Positions 31,320-42,927 of a DNA stretch of 64,000 nt are shown here, piece after piece. The DNA is taken from positions 496,001-560,000 of the forward strand of contig CAWJNF010000008.1 in NCBI GenBank assembly GCA_963844235.1, read 5' to 3'. Position 1 is the stretch's first letter. Every line of letters starts with the position of its first letter. Position numbers and translations under genes: made by a program. This DNA is from CAWJNF01 sp963844235 (GTDB lineage Bacteria; Actinomycetota; Thermoleophilia; Gaiellales; Gaiellaceae). Below the pieces are notes generated by a model. It was not told the origin of the DNA. It made no database searches and was given only the letters and a program-made list of their open reading frames with translations.

Positions 31320-32330
31320 TCATCCGCGGCGCCCACCCGGGGTCTCGCAGGCCGTGACGTGATCGGCGCCGAGGAACGCCGCGAGCCCTGCCAGGGCCTC
31401 CGCCAGTCGCGACGTGTCTCCCCAGGCGCCCAGGACCTCCAGCACGCCTTGCCTGCGCTCGAAGCGCGGCTCGGCGCGGCCCACGAGCCTGTCGCCGACC
31501 AGTAGCGGCAGGACGTAGTAGCCGTACTCGCGCTTCGTCGGCGGCACGTACATCTCGAGCCGGTAACGGAAGCCGAACAGCGCTTCGGTGCGACGCCGAT
31601 CGTGGATCAGGCGATCGAAGGGCGACAGAAGCGTCACGCGGTCGTCGATCGGCTCGTCGCTCGCATCGGGGTGCGCCCGCCACACACCCTTCTCCAGCCT
31701 GACGCCGAGCGCTCGGAAGCGCTGCTCGGCGAGCTCGCGCTCCGCCTCTCGAATCGGCACCGTCTCCGTGACCGGGTACCAGCGCTCGGCGAGGTCCCAG
31801 ACCCGCTGCCCGCCGCGGCGCCCGGCGACCGCGATCTCGCCGCGCTCGTGCAGGATCTCGAGCATCTCTGCGACGTGGCGGCTGCCGAACCAACGGTGGT
31901 CTCGGCGACCGGAAGCCGACCGATCCTCGAGCTCGCGCGAGAGCAGCGGCCCGCGCGCCTCCAGCTCCTGCAGGAGATAGCGTCGGAAGGCACCGTTCTG
32001 CCTCAGGAACTCGTGCCGGTGGCGCTCCCAGGCCGCCGTCGGCGTGGGGCGGCGCCGCATGAGTGCCCGGATCAACGGCAGCGACTCGATCGGCCAGATG
32101 AAGGCATTCCACTCGAAGAGCCGGCGCTCGGCCCAGAGCAGAGCGTCGAGCTCGGCCGTGTCGAAAGGCCCGAGGCGGCTCCACAGGACCAGGTGCTGCG
32201 GCGTCGCGACGGTCGCGATCGGGTCGAGCTGCAGGAAGCCGAGCCGCCGCACGGTCTCGAGCACCGACACCGCGGAGCCGTCGAGGAGCTGCGCACGAAT
32301 GGCGATCCGCCGCGCCTCCTCGAGGCTCAC
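31320..32330 (-). CDS. YcaQ-like winged-helix DNA glycosylase-family protein
   Basis: The protein belongs to the HTH_42/YcaQ (AlkZ-like) family. It opens LEEARRIAIRAQLLDGSAVS, has the family segment LGFLQLDPIATVATPQHLVL (the QxD catalytic motif is QLD here), and near the end VTLLSPFDRLIHDRRRTEAL. Some members unhook DNA crosslinks. The start is taken as GTG 32330, giving 336 residues; a GTG six codons upstream is possible. It converges with the membrane-protein gene and diverges from the kinase gene. Confidence 0.85.
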   Translation of the reverse strand: MSLEEARRIAIRAQLLDGSAVSVLETVRRLGFLQLDPIATVATPQHLVLWSRLGPFDTAELDALLWAERRLFEWNAFIWPIESLPLIRALMRRRPTPTAAWERHRHEFLRQNGAFRRYLLQELEARGPLLSRELEDRSASGRRDHRWFGSRHVAEMLEILHERGEIAVAGRRGGQRVWDLAERWYPVTETVPIREAERELAEQRFRALGVRLEKGVWRAHPDASDEPIDDRVTLLSPFDRLIHDRRRTEALFGFRYRLEMYVPPTKREYGYYVLPLLVGDRLVGRAEPRFERRQGVLEVLGAWGDTSRLAEALAGLAAFLGADHVTACETPGGRRG

Positions 32331-32599
32331 GCTCCGTGCTGCATCCACTGCTGCAGGTATATCGGGAAGCCGGGGTCGGATCGGCCGGCATCCGCTCCTG
32401 GGCCACGTCCATGCGGAACTCTCGCCGCCACCGTCCACTCTCGGAGCGTGGGTCGACGAGGCAGGGCGGCGAGTGCGTGGCGCAGCTGCTCGACCTCCTT
32501 TGCAGGAAGGCCGAGACCCACTTCGGGCTCGAGGCCCAGTCCCGCCGGTGCAGCGCCTTCGGCTCGCCCAGGGGGTCGCGATGGTACAACTGCGGGACG

Positions 32600-35167
32600 G
32601 TGAGGGGTGACCTCGAGATCGGCCGCGAGTTCGCCGGGTACCGCATCCAGGCGCTTGCCGGCCGTGGCGGAATGGGGATGGTGTACCGGGCGGAGCACCT
32701 GCGGCTCGGGCGCACGGTTGCGCTGAAGGTGCTCGCGAGCGCGCTCGTCTCCGACCAGAGCTTTCGCGAGCGGTTCGAGCGCGAGTCCCGACTGGCGGCG
32801 CTGATCGACCACCCGAACATCATCCCGGTGTACGAGGAGGGGGAGGCCGAGGGCCTCCTCTTCATCGCGATGCGGTGGGTCGAGGGCAGCGACCTGCGCG
32901 AGATCCTCGACCGGGAGGGCCCGCTCGAGCCGGAGCGCGTCGTGGGGTTGATGGAGCAGGTCGCCTCGGCGCTCGACGCTGCCCACGAGCGCGGGCTCCT
33001 CCACCGGGACGTCAAGCCCGGGAACGTGCTCGTCACGCGCGGAGCCGGAGGCCACCACACGGAGCACGTCTACCTCACCGACTTCGGGATCGCCAAGCTC
33101 ATGTCCGCCTCCGCGCTGACCCGGACAGGCTCGTTTCTCGGCACGCCGGACTACGCCGCTCCGGAGCAGTTCCAGGGGCAGGAGCTCGATCCAAGGGCGG
33201 ACGTCTATGCGCTCGGCTGCATGCTCTTCCACTGCCTCTCCGGGCACCGGCCCTACGAGCGCACCGAAGAAGTCGCGGTCATGTACGCGCACCTCAACGA
33301 GCCGCCACCCTCGATCAGCGCGATCCGGCCGGACGTCCCGGCCGCCTTCGACAGCGTGATCGCGAAAGCGATGGCGAAGCACCGGGACGACCGCTACGCG
33401 ACCGGCGCCGGGGTCGCCGCCTCGGCCAGGGCGGCGCTGCGAAAGGAGGTTGCGCCCACCGCGCTCGGGGCCGCCGCCACCCTCGGCGCAGCGACGATCG
33501 CGGCGACCTCCGGATCTCCGGAGGGAACCCTGCCCGCCGCGGATGCCGCGGTCGCCTCGGCTCCCACGACGCCTGCCACGCCGGCAGTCACCCCACCGAC
33601 GACACCCGCAGAGCCGCTCGCCGCCCCCCCGACCACACCGGCTGCCCCCGTGAGCACGCCGCCGACGACGCCGGCAGCCCCCGCTTTGCCCCCGGCGGCC
33701 GTTCCCACGCCCGCACCGCCGCCGCCGGCCGCTCCGCCCGGGCCGGATCAGCCCGCAGGTCCCGGCCGGTCGCGCCGCCGCCTGATCGTCGCCGGCGCCG
33801 TGGTCGCGGCCATCGCGGCGGGAGGCGCGATCGCGGCCGTTCTCGCCACGCGCGGCGGAGACGGCGAGAGCGGCGCGACGGCGACGCAGCCGGCGGCGGC
33901 AGGCGGAACCGCCGCCGCGACCACGGGCGGCGGCCAGACCGAGCCGTCCGCAACCGAGCCCCCTGCGACCGCGCCACCCGAGACGACGGCACCGCCCGAG
34001 ACAGCGCCGCCGACGCCGCCGGCGTCAGGCGTTCTCGAGCTCCAATGGACGCGACTCGAGGACCCGGCCCTCGGGGGTGCGGACGCGCAGGACCTCCTCA
34101 GGACAACGACGACACCCTCCGGGCCGACCGTCATCGGAGTCGGCACGGTGGGCAGCGACGTCGATCGCGACGCCGTGATCTACCGGATCCTGGGTGCGGG
34201 CGCAAGCCCGACGGTCGAGGTCGAACCACTCGGTGGGAGCGGGGAGGAGGTCATGTACGGGGTTGCCGCGATCGGTGAAGCGGGCTTCGTCGCCGTCGGC
34301 TACCGCCAGCCCGTGCCTCCCCCGGGCGATACCGACGCGGCCGTCTGGCTCTCCACGGGTGGTGCCGCCGAGATCGTGACCGAAGGGCTGGCAGGGGCGG
34401 GCTTCGAGAAGATGAACCGCGTGACGACCGGGCCGGGAGGCGAGGTCATCGCCGTCGGGGCGGTTGGTGCCGGCTACGGCGAGGGTTCCGCCGTCCCACT
34501 CCCGACAGACGCGGCGGCCTGGATCTCGACGGACGGTGGCGCCAGCTGGGCCCGTAACGGGGACGAAGGGCTCGTCGAGGACGGCTACCAGGAGATGCGT
34601 GGCGTCGTCGCGCTCGGCGATCGGCTCGTCGGGGTCGGCTACGACATCGGTGACGCGGCCGTCTGGCTCGGCGACGGCGCGACGTGGAGCCGGGTCGGCG
34701 CCCAGCCGGATCTCCTGCCCGGGGACGACGTGCTCGAGCTCGACATGAGGGACGTCGCCGTGTGGCCGAACGGGCTGGTCGCAGGGGGCGAGGTGAGGAC
34801 TGCCGATGACGACGAGAACGCCGCCGTGTGGTTCTCGGCGGATGGCCAGACGTGGACGTTCCTGACGGACGAGGAGATCTTCGGGGGCTCCGACGACCAG
34901 CGGATCCTCGGTGTCACCGCCGGTGACTTCGGCATCGTGGCGGTCGGCTGTTCCGGCTGCCGGGGGGAATTCGTGCGGCCGGTCGTCTGGACGTCGGTGG
35001 ACGGGCAGACGTGGACCCGAACGGATGCAGACCAGCTGCCGACCGCAGGCTCGGCGGCACAGCTCAACGCGATCAGCGTGGTCGGCACGACCGTCGTGGC
35101 GGTCGGCTGGGAGCAAGGGCCCAGCGACCAGGACGCGACCCTCTGGACGGCGCCGCTGCCGGGCTAG
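32600..35167 (+). CDS. Transmembrane Ser/Thr protein kinase with extracellular BNR-like repeats
   Basis: The 855-residue Hanks-type kinase has its glycine loop at about residue 20 (AGRGGMGMVYRAEH), the VALKVL lysine, the catalytic HRDVKPGNVLV near residue 134, and the DFGIAKL and GTPDYAAPEQ motifs. A Pro/Ala/Thr-rich linker (residues 300-390) precedes one membrane helix (LIVAGAVVAAIAAGGAIAAV). The outside part of about 430 residues has recurring units with VAVGY, AAVW and TWSR, as in sialidase-like beta-propellers. It probably senses an external ligand and phosphorylates cytoplasmic targets. The start is GTG 32600, since upstream in-frame sequence does not resemble the kinase. Confidence 0.9.
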   Translation: MRGDLEIGREFAGYRIQALAGRGGMGMVYRAEHLRLGRTVALKVLASALVSDQSFRERFERESRLAALIDHPNIIPVYEEGEAEGLLFIAMRWVEGSDLREILDREGPLEPERVVGLMEQVASALDAAHERGLLHRDVKPGNVLVTRGAGGHHTEHVYLTDFGIAKLMSASALTRTGSFLGTPDYAAPEQFQGQELDPRADVYALGCMLFHCLSGHRPYERTEEVAVMYAHLNEPPPSISAIRPDVPAAFDSVIAKAMAKHRDDRYATGAGVAASARAALRKEVAPTALGAAATLGAATIAATSGSPEGTLPAADAAVASAPTTPATPAVTPPTTPAEPLAAPPTTPAAPVSTPPTTPAAPALPPAAVPTPAPPPPAAPPGPDQPAGPGRSRRRLIVAGAVVAAIAAGGAIAAVLATRGGDGESGATATQPAAAGGTAAATTGGGQTEPSATEPPATAPPETTAPPETAPPTPPASGVLELQWTRLEDPALGGADAQDLLRTTTTPSGPTVIGVGTVGSDVDRDAVIYRILGAGASPTVEVEPLGGSGEEVMYGVAAIGEAGFVAVGYRQPVPPPGDTDAAVWLSTGGAAEIVTEGLAGAGFEKMNRVTTGPGGEVIAVGAVGAGYGEGSAVPLPTDAAAWISTDGGASWARNGDEGLVEDGYQEMRGVVALGDRLVGVGYDIGDAAVWLGDGATWSRVGAQPDLLPGDDVLELDMRDVAVWPNGLVAGGEVRTADDDENAAVWFSADGQTWTFLTDEEIFGGSDDQRILGVTAGDFGIVAVGCSGCRGEFVRPVVWTSVDGQTWTRTDADQLPTAGSAAQLNAISVVGTTVVAVGWEQGPSDQDATLWTAPLPG

Positions 35168-35173
35168 CCGCCC

Positions 35174-35379
35174 GGGCCGGATGAGATCCGGCCCCTACGA
35201 ACGACCCACGGTGCGCGCGAGATGCAGGGGCCGGATAATCCGGCCTACGCCAGGACAGGTGCCACGACCAGCCAGGCCGCCCTGGAGCAATGTAGGGGCC
35301 GAATGTATCCGGCCCCTACGCCGGCCCGTAGGACAGGTCGCGGTGGATCAGACGTCAGGCCCGGATACCGGGCCCGTAC
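35174..35379. repeat. Cluster of four GGGGCCGGAT palindromes
   Basis: Units lie at 35174-35198, 35226-35248, 35292-35319 and 35358-35379. Each consists of GGGCC(G)GGAT, a short loop and ATCCGGCCC with CTAC at one or both ends. The cluster fills the space between the convergent kinase and phosphoketolase genes and could act as bidirectional terminators. Confidence 0.75.
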
Positions 35380-35427
35380 GCTGGGTTCGAAGGACAGAGG
35401 GCAGGAGCCGGTTCGCCCGGCGCCGGG

Positions 35428-37818
35428 TCAGGAGTGCGGCCACCGCCAGTCGCGGATCGAAGGCATGTCGTCGCCGACCCTCGAGATGTACTCCGTGTGC
35501 TCGACGAGCTTCGCGCGGATCTCCTGCTTCACGTAGGCGGCGCTGGCGCCGAGCTGGGGGAGCCGGTCGATCGCGTCGTCGACGAGGTGGTAGCGATCGA
35601 GGTCGTTGCGGACGACCATGTCGAACGGCGTCGTCGTGGTCCCCTCCTCCTTGTACCCGCGCACGTGGAGGTTGTTGTGACCCGTGCGACGGTACGTGAG
35701 CCGGTGGATGAGCCAGGGGTAGCCGTGGAAGGCGAAGATGATCGGCTTGTCGGCCGTGAAGAGGCTGTCGAAGTCGGCGTCGGAAAGCCCGTGCGGGTGC
35801 TCCTTCTGGGGCTGCAGGCGCATGAGATCGACCACGTTGACGACGCGAACGCGCAACTCGGGGAAGTAGGTGCGGAGCAGGTCGACGGCTGCGAGCGTCT
35901 CCAGCGTGGGGATGTCGCCGCAGCAGGCCATGACCACGTCCGGCTCGGAGTCCCGGTCGTTGGAGGCCCACTCCCAGATGCCGATTCCCGCCGTGCAGTG
36001 CTTCACCGCGGCGTCCATGTCGAGATACTGGAGCGCGGGCTGCTTGCCGGCGACGATCACGTTGATCGAATCGCGGCTGCGAAGGCACTCGTCGGTCACC
36101 CAGAGGAGCGAGTTCGCGTCCGGGGGCAGGTAGACGCTGATGACCTCGGCCTTCTTGTTGACCACGTGGTCGATGAACCCCGGGTCCTGATGGGAGAAGC
36201 CGTTGTGGTCCTGGCGCCAGACGTGCGAGGACAGCAGGTACGTGAGCGACGCGACCGGGCGCCGCCAGGGGATCTCCCGGCTCGTCACCTTCAGCCACTT
36301 CGCGTGCTGGTTGAACATCGAGTCGACGATGTGGACGAAGGCCTCGTACGTCGTGAACAGACCGTGGCGGCCCGTCAGCAGGTACCCCTCGAGCCAGCCC
36401 TGGCACGTGTGCTCGCTCAGCATCTCCATGACCCGGCCGTCGCTCGCCAGGTTGTCGTCCTCGTCCGACATGTCGGCCGACCAGCAGCGCGGCGTCACGT
36501 CGAAGATCGCGTTGAGCCGGTTCGATGCGAGCTCGTCTGGCGCGAACACGCGGAAGTTCCGCGAGCTCATGTTGAGCTTCATGACGTCGCGCAGGAAGGA
36601 GCCCATCACCTTCGTGGCCTCTCCCACCACCGTGCCGGGCTTCGGGACGTCGACCGCGTAGCTGTGGAAGTCCGGCATGCGCAGGTCGCGCAGGAGCAGA
36701 CCGCCGTTCGCGTGCGGGTTTGCCCCCATGCGGCGCACCCCCGTGGGGGCGAGCTCTCGCAGCTCGGCGTGGAGCGTCCCGTTCTCGTCGAAGAGCTCCT
36801 CCGGCCGGTAGCTGCGCATCCACTCCTCGAGCAGCGCGATATGCCCCGGGTTCGACGCCATCTCCGCCATCGGCACCTGGTGCGAGCGCCAGTTGTCCTC
36901 GGTCTTCTTGCCGTCGACCTCCTTGGGGCCCGTCCAGCCCTTCGGCGTCCGCAAGACGATCATCGGCCAGCGTGGCCGCCCACCGATGCCGTTCTGGCGC
37001 GCGTCGTGCTGAATCGTCTTGATCTCGCCGACCACCTGGTCGAGCGTGTCAGCCATCGCGCGGTGCACCACGGCCGGGTCCGACCCTTCCACGAAGTACG
37101 GCTTGTAGCCGTAGCCGACGAAGAGGCTCTCGAGCTCCTCCCGGCCTACTCGCGCGAAGATCGTCGGGTTCGCGATCTTGTACCCGTTCAGGTGGAGAAT
37201 CGGCAACACCGCGCCGTCGGAGACGGAGCTCAGGAACTTGTTCGAGTGCCACGACGTCGCCAGAGGGCCGGTCTCCGCCTCGCCGTCGCCGATCACGCAG
37301 GCGGCGATGAGATCGGGGTTGTCGAAGGCCGCGCCGTAGGCGTGCGAGATCGCGTAGCCGAGCTCGCCTCCTTCGTGGATCGACCCTGGCGTCTCCGGGG
37401 CGGCGTGGCTCGGGATGCCACCGGGGAACGAGAACTGCTTGAAGAGCTTCGTCATCCCCTCGAGGTCTTCGGAGACATCCGGATAGAGCTCCGAGTAGGT
37501 GCCCTCGAGGTACGTGTTGGCGACCATCGCAGGACCGCCGTGTCCCGGCCCGCAGATGTAGATCATGTCCAGGTCGTAAGCCTTGATGACGCGGTTCAGG
37601 TGCACGTAGACAAAGTTCAATCCAGGGGTCGTCCCCCAGTGGCCGAGCAGGCGGGGCTTGATGTGCTCGAGGGCCAAGGGCTGCTCGAGCAGTGGGTTGT
37701 CCATGAGGTAGATCTGGCCGACGGAGAGGTAGTTCGTCGCCCGCCAGTAGCGATCGATCAGCTGCAGCTCGTCGTCGGACGCCGTCCGAGCCGTCGCCTC
37801 AGGGACAGTTACCGCCAT
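35428..37818 (-). CDS. xfp: Xylulose-5-phosphate/fructose-6-phosphate phosphoketolase
   Basis: The 796-residue thiamine-diphosphate enzyme splits xylulose-5-P or fructose-6-P into acetyl-phosphate and glyceraldehyde-3-P or erythrose-4-P. The N-terminus has RYWRATNYLSVGQIYLMDNP and LLGHWGTTPGLNFVYVHLNR; the ThDP region has GDGEAETGPLATSWHSNKFL; the C-terminal domain has the family HGYPWLIHRLTYRR and HNNLHVRGYKEEGTTTTPFD. Length is typical. GGAGGAG just before ATG 37818 decides the start over the ATG 12 bases upstream. No acetate kinase gene is adjacent. Confidence 0.96.
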   Translation of the reverse strand: MAVTVPEATARTASDDELQLIDRYWRATNYLSVGQIYLMDNPLLEQPLALEHIKPRLLGHWGTTPGLNFVYVHLNRVIKAYDLDMIYICGPGHGGPAMVANTYLEGTYSELYPDVSEDLEGMTKLFKQFSFPGGIPSHAAPETPGSIHEGGELGYAISHAYGAAFDNPDLIAACVIGDGEAETGPLATSWHSNKFLSSVSDGAVLPILHLNGYKIANPTIFARVGREELESLFVGYGYKPYFVEGSDPAVVHRAMADTLDQVVGEIKTIQHDARQNGIGGRPRWPMIVLRTPKGWTGPKEVDGKKTEDNWRSHQVPMAEMASNPGHIALLEEWMRSYRPEELFDENGTLHAELRELAPTGVRRMGANPHANGGLLLRDLRMPDFHSYAVDVPKPGTVVGEATKVMGSFLRDVMKLNMSSRNFRVFAPDELASNRLNAIFDVTPRCWSADMSDEDDNLASDGRVMEMLSEHTCQGWLEGYLLTGRHGLFTTYEAFVHIVDSMFNQHAKWLKVTSREIPWRRPVASLTYLLSSHVWRQDHNGFSHQDPGFIDHVVNKKAEVISVYLPPDANSLLWVTDECLRSRDSINVIVAGKQPALQYLDMDAAVKHCTAGIGIWEWASNDRDSEPDVVMACCGDIPTLETLAAVDLLRTYFPELRVRVVNVVDLMRLQPQKEHPHGLSDADFDSLFTADKPIIFAFHGYPWLIHRLTYRRTGHNNLHVRGYKEEGTTTTPFDMVVRNDLDRYHLVDDAIDRLPQLGASAAYVKQEIRAKLVEHTEYISRVGDDMPSIRDWRWPHS

Positions 37819-38004
37819 CTCTCCTCCCATCGTCGGGCGGAATCGTTCGTCAGACGCATTATTGAGGACGCCGCCGTCGGTGGCAGTCTCGACCTCACAT
37901 CACGACCTCCACCGCACTCTTTCTTCCGTTCGGCTGTCCCGATCAGAGCGCCTAACGGCGCCGTGCTTCGTTCTGTTGGGCGCTCCTAGTAGGGTTCTCG
38001 GTCG

Positions 38005-38427
38005 ATGACGGCCGATCCTGCCCTGCTCGCGAACGCCGGCCGGCTGGCGCTCTTCGCCGACCTCGAGCGGGAACAGCTCGCCGATATCGTCGGCGGGCTC
38101 CAGGAGGTCTCCTACGAGGAGGGCCAGTGGGTCCTGCGACGCGGAGAGATGGTCGCGGGCATGCACATCATCGTCGACGGGGAGGCCGGCGTCGTGCTCG
38201 AAGAGATGGAGCTCGCCACGCTCTCCAAGGGCAGCTTCTTCGGCGAGATCTCGGCGCTGCTGGGTGAGCCGACCGCTGCCGACATCCTGGCTCGCACGCA
38301 GCTCCGATGCCTCGTCGTTCCCACCGAGGACGTCGAGTCGTTCCTGCTCGCGAACCCCCGGGTCATGTACCGGATGCTCCAGACGGAGGCTCGCCGGGTG
38401 CGCACGACCGACGAGCTCCGGATCTGA
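38005..38427 (+). CDS. Cyclic-nucleotide-binding domain protein
   Basis: The 140-residue protein is a single cNMP-binding (CAP_ED) beta-barrel: ALFADLEREQLADIVGGLQE, then GQWVLRRGEMVAGMHIIVDG and the phosphate cassette SFFGEISALLGEPTAADILA. There is no HTH, so it is not a Crp-type DNA-binding protein. Four bases separate it from the GH15 gene, suggesting joint expression. The 186-base gap to xfp on the other side is a divergent promoter region. Confidence 0.88.
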   Translation: MTADPALLANAGRLALFADLEREQLADIVGGLQEVSYEEGQWVLRRGEMVAGMHIIVDGEAGVVLEEMELATLSKGSFFGEISALLGEPTAADILARTQLRCLVVPTEDVESFLLANPRVMYRMLQTEARRVRTTDELRI

Positions 38428-38430
38428 TCC

Positions 38431-40305
<1,875 letters not shown>

Positions 40306-40372
40306 CGCCCTAGGTTCGGCTTTCGCGGGCGATATGCTAGTGGCCGCTGTCGGAGGCCACGGGGAGCGGTGG

Positions 40373-42895
40373 ATGGCTCGCTACGTGCTCAGGATCGCGG
40401 GAGGCTCGACGGACGGCCGGGAGCTCGAGCTCACCGGCCCGGTCGAGATCGGCCGCGATCCGGCGGCCGGGCTGGCGCTTCCGGACGATCAGCTGGTCTC
40501 CTCTCGCCATGCCAGGGTGTCGCCACACGCCGACGGCGCCGTCGTCGAGGATCTCGGCTCGCGCAACGGCACGTTCGTCAACAACGTGCGGATCGCGGAG
40601 CCGACGCTGCTACGGCCGGAAGACGTCCTCCAGATCGGCAATACGACAATCGCGGTCGTGGTGGCCCAGGAGGCGGCACCGGCCGGGTTCCTCCTGCAGC
40701 TCAACGGGCCGCGCGGGTCGCTCGGCCAGTTTCCCCTGGCCCAGCCGCTGGAGATCGGACGCAATCCGTCGGCCGGCCTCGCGCTGATCGAGGATCACCT
40801 GGTGTCCTGGACGCACGCCCGGCTCGCGCCTCTCGCGGACGGCGTGGCCGTGGAGGACCTCGGCTCACGGAACGGGACCTACGTGAACGGCACACGCATC
40901 CCGGGGCCGGCGCTCGCGAAGGCGGGCGATCGGATCGTCGTCGGCGATACGACGATCGACGTACGGGAGGAGCAGGCGACGCTCGAGTACGTCCTGGAGG
41001 TCGTCGCGGACGGCGGAGGCCGCACGCAGGCTCGCCTGACGAAGCCGCTCGAGATCGGGCGAGATCCCGGAGCCGACTTCCCGCTCCCGGACGACCCGCT
41101 CGTGTCGAGGCTCCACGCGCGGGTGAGCGTGACCCCCGACGGGATCGTCGTCGAGGATCTGGGATCGCGGAACGGCACGTGGGTCAACGGCGTGCGGATC
41201 GAGGCGCCGACGCTCGTCGGGCCGGCAGATGAGATCCGCGTCGGCGGGGCCGTGCTTGAGCTGCGCCGGGCGGAGGCGGCGGGCGCCGGCGGCCTTACCG
41301 TGGCCCAAACGGCGTTCCACACGGCGGTCGTGAGGTACAACCCGCAGCCGGCCTCACCGCCTGGGCAACCGGAGCCGCACCCCGACGCGCCGACCGGCGA
41401 GCGGCCCGACAGACCCGTCTGGACGTTCGTTCTCACGTCGCTCGCTCTGTTCATGGCCGTCCTCGACAACCTCGTCGTGCTGTTCGCCCTCCCGAGCATC
41501 CAGGTGAGCCTCAACGCGAGCGTTCAGCAGCTGGAGTGGACGGTGAACGCCTTCACGCTCACCTTCGCTGTTGCCCTGCTCCCTGCTGCGACGCTGGGTG
41601 ACAGGTTCGGCCGCAGACGCGTGTTCGCCATTGGGGTCGCCATCTTCACCGTCGCCTCGCTCGCGTGCGCGCTCGCTCCGAACATCGAGACGCTCCTCCT
41701 CGCGCGAGCCGTACAGGGTCTCGGCGGCGCGGTGATCACACCGCTCACCCTCACGATCCTCAGCGTCGCCTTTCGCGAGGAGCGCCGCGGCCTCGCGATC
41801 GGCGCCTGGTCCGGGGTCGCCGGTCTCGCCGTTGCGCTCGGCCCCATGGTCGGTGGCGCCGTCGTCACCGCCTTCAGCTGGGAGTGGATCTTCTGGATCA
41901 ACGTGCCGGTCGGGATCATCGTCGCACCGCTCGTCATGATGCGCCTCCGCGAGAGCTTCGGACCGAGCAGCCGCATCGACCTTCCAGGGGTGGTGCTCGT
42001 GGCCACGGGCTGCTTCGGGATCGTGTTCGGCGTCATCAGAGCAAGCTCGGTCGGCTGGACCTCGCTCCAGGTGCTCGGGCCGCTGCTCCTCGGCCTCGTG
42101 CTGCTCGCGGCCTTCGTCTTCTGGGAGCTCCGGACGGCGGCGCCGATGCTGCCGATGCACCTCTTCCGCAGCAGGGCCTTTTCCGCGGCGAACGTGGCGT
42201 CGCTCTGCATGTACTTCGGGATGTTCGGGTCGATCTTCCTGCTCGCGCAGTTCCTCCAGACCGCTCAGGGCTACTCTGCCCTCGAGGCGGGCCTGCTTTC
42301 GCTCCCGTGGACCGGCATGACGATCTTCGTCGCGCCTATCGCGGGCATCGTCGCCGAGCGCATCGGCGGCCGTCCTCTGATGGTTGCCGGGCTCGCCCTG
42401 CAGGCGGTCGCCCTCGCCTGGATTGCGCTGATCCTCGACCCGGAGGTCCCGTACAGCCACATGCTCGGCCCCTTCATCGTGTGCGGCGTCGGCATGTCGC
42501 TCTTCTTCGCCCCCGTCGCCATTGTCATCCTCGGCGCGGTTGGCATCGAGCAAGAGGGTGTAGCATCGGGCGCCAACAACGCGATCCGCGAGCTCGGCGG
42601 CGTCTTCGGTATCGCGGTCATGACCACGATCTTCGCCTCCTACGGCTCCTATGCCTCCCCGCAGGCGTACACCGACGGCATCATCCCACCGACGTGGGTC
42701 GGCGCGGTCGTGCTCGCCATCGGCGCGCTGGCCTCGCTCCTGATCCCGGCAATGCGTCCGAAGGAGCAGGAGTTCCCGCTCGAACAGGCGATTCCCGCCA
42801 TCGGTGGCTTCGCGCCCTCGGCGACGCGAATGCACCCGATCGCCGGAATCCGTGCGGCGCACGCCACCTCCATTGGACGAACCGGATCGAGCTAG
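40373..42895 (+). CDS. Triple-FHA domain / MFS transporter fusion
   Basis: The 840-residue protein starts at ATG 40373, eight bases after GGGGAGCGG. Three FHA phosphothreonine-binding domains lie at about residues 23-76, 126-177 and 226-277. Each has GR-P, HAR and LGSRNGT-VN motifs; FHA1 has SSRHARV, FHA2 WTHARL and FHA3 SRLHARV. From about residue 348 a 14-helix DHA2-type drug:H+ antiporter follows (GDRFGRRRVFAIGV as motif A, ARAVQGLGGAVITPLT as motif C region). It may be a transporter controlled by phosphorylation. The kinase at 32600 is a possible partner. FHA/MFS fusions are unusual in my knowledge. Confidence 0.9.
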   Translation: MARYVLRIAGGSTDGRELELTGPVEIGRDPAAGLALPDDQLVSSRHARVSPHADGAVVEDLGSRNGTFVNNVRIAEPTLLRPEDVLQIGNTTIAVVVAQEAAPAGFLLQLNGPRGSLGQFPLAQPLEIGRNPSAGLALIEDHLVSWTHARLAPLADGVAVEDLGSRNGTYVNGTRIPGPALAKAGDRIVVGDTTIDVREEQATLEYVLEVVADGGGRTQARLTKPLEIGRDPGADFPLPDDPLVSRLHARVSVTPDGIVVEDLGSRNGTWVNGVRIEAPTLVGPADEIRVGGAVLELRRAEAAGAGGLTVAQTAFHTAVVRYNPQPASPPGQPEPHPDAPTGERPDRPVWTFVLTSLALFMAVLDNLVVLFALPSIQVSLNASVQQLEWTVNAFTLTFAVALLPAATLGDRFGRRRVFAIGVAIFTVASLACALAPNIETLLLARAVQGLGGAVITPLTLTILSVAFREERRGLAIGAWSGVAGLAVALGPMVGGAVVTAFSWEWIFWINVPVGIIVAPLVMMRLRESFGPSSRIDLPGVVLVATGCFGIVFGVIRASSVGWTSLQVLGPLLLGLVLLAAFVFWELRTAAPMLPMHLFRSRAFSAANVASLCMYFGMFGSIFLLAQFLQTAQGYSALEAGLLSLPWTGMTIFVAPIAGIVAERIGGRPLMVAGLALQAVALAWIALILDPEVPYSHMLGPFIVCGVGMSLFFAPVAIVILGAVGIEQEGVASGANNAIRELGGVFGIAVMTTIFASYGSYASPQAYTDGIIPPTWVGAVVLAIGALASLLIPAMRPKEQEFPLEQAIPAIGGFAPSATRMHPIAGIRAAHATSIGRTGSS

Positions 42896-42927
42896 CCCAT
42901 GCACTCAGCCCCGCTCAGCGCCATCCG

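Noticed and set aside
35434..37989. 851-codon plus-strand frame over xfp
   Set aside because: Antisense shadow of the phosphoketolase; no domain and an implausible composition rich in Arg, Val and His.
41354..42904. 516-codon minus-strand frame over the MFS part of the fusion gene
   Set aside because: Charged Arg/Asp/Glu-rich antisense shadow of hydrophobic transmembrane codons.
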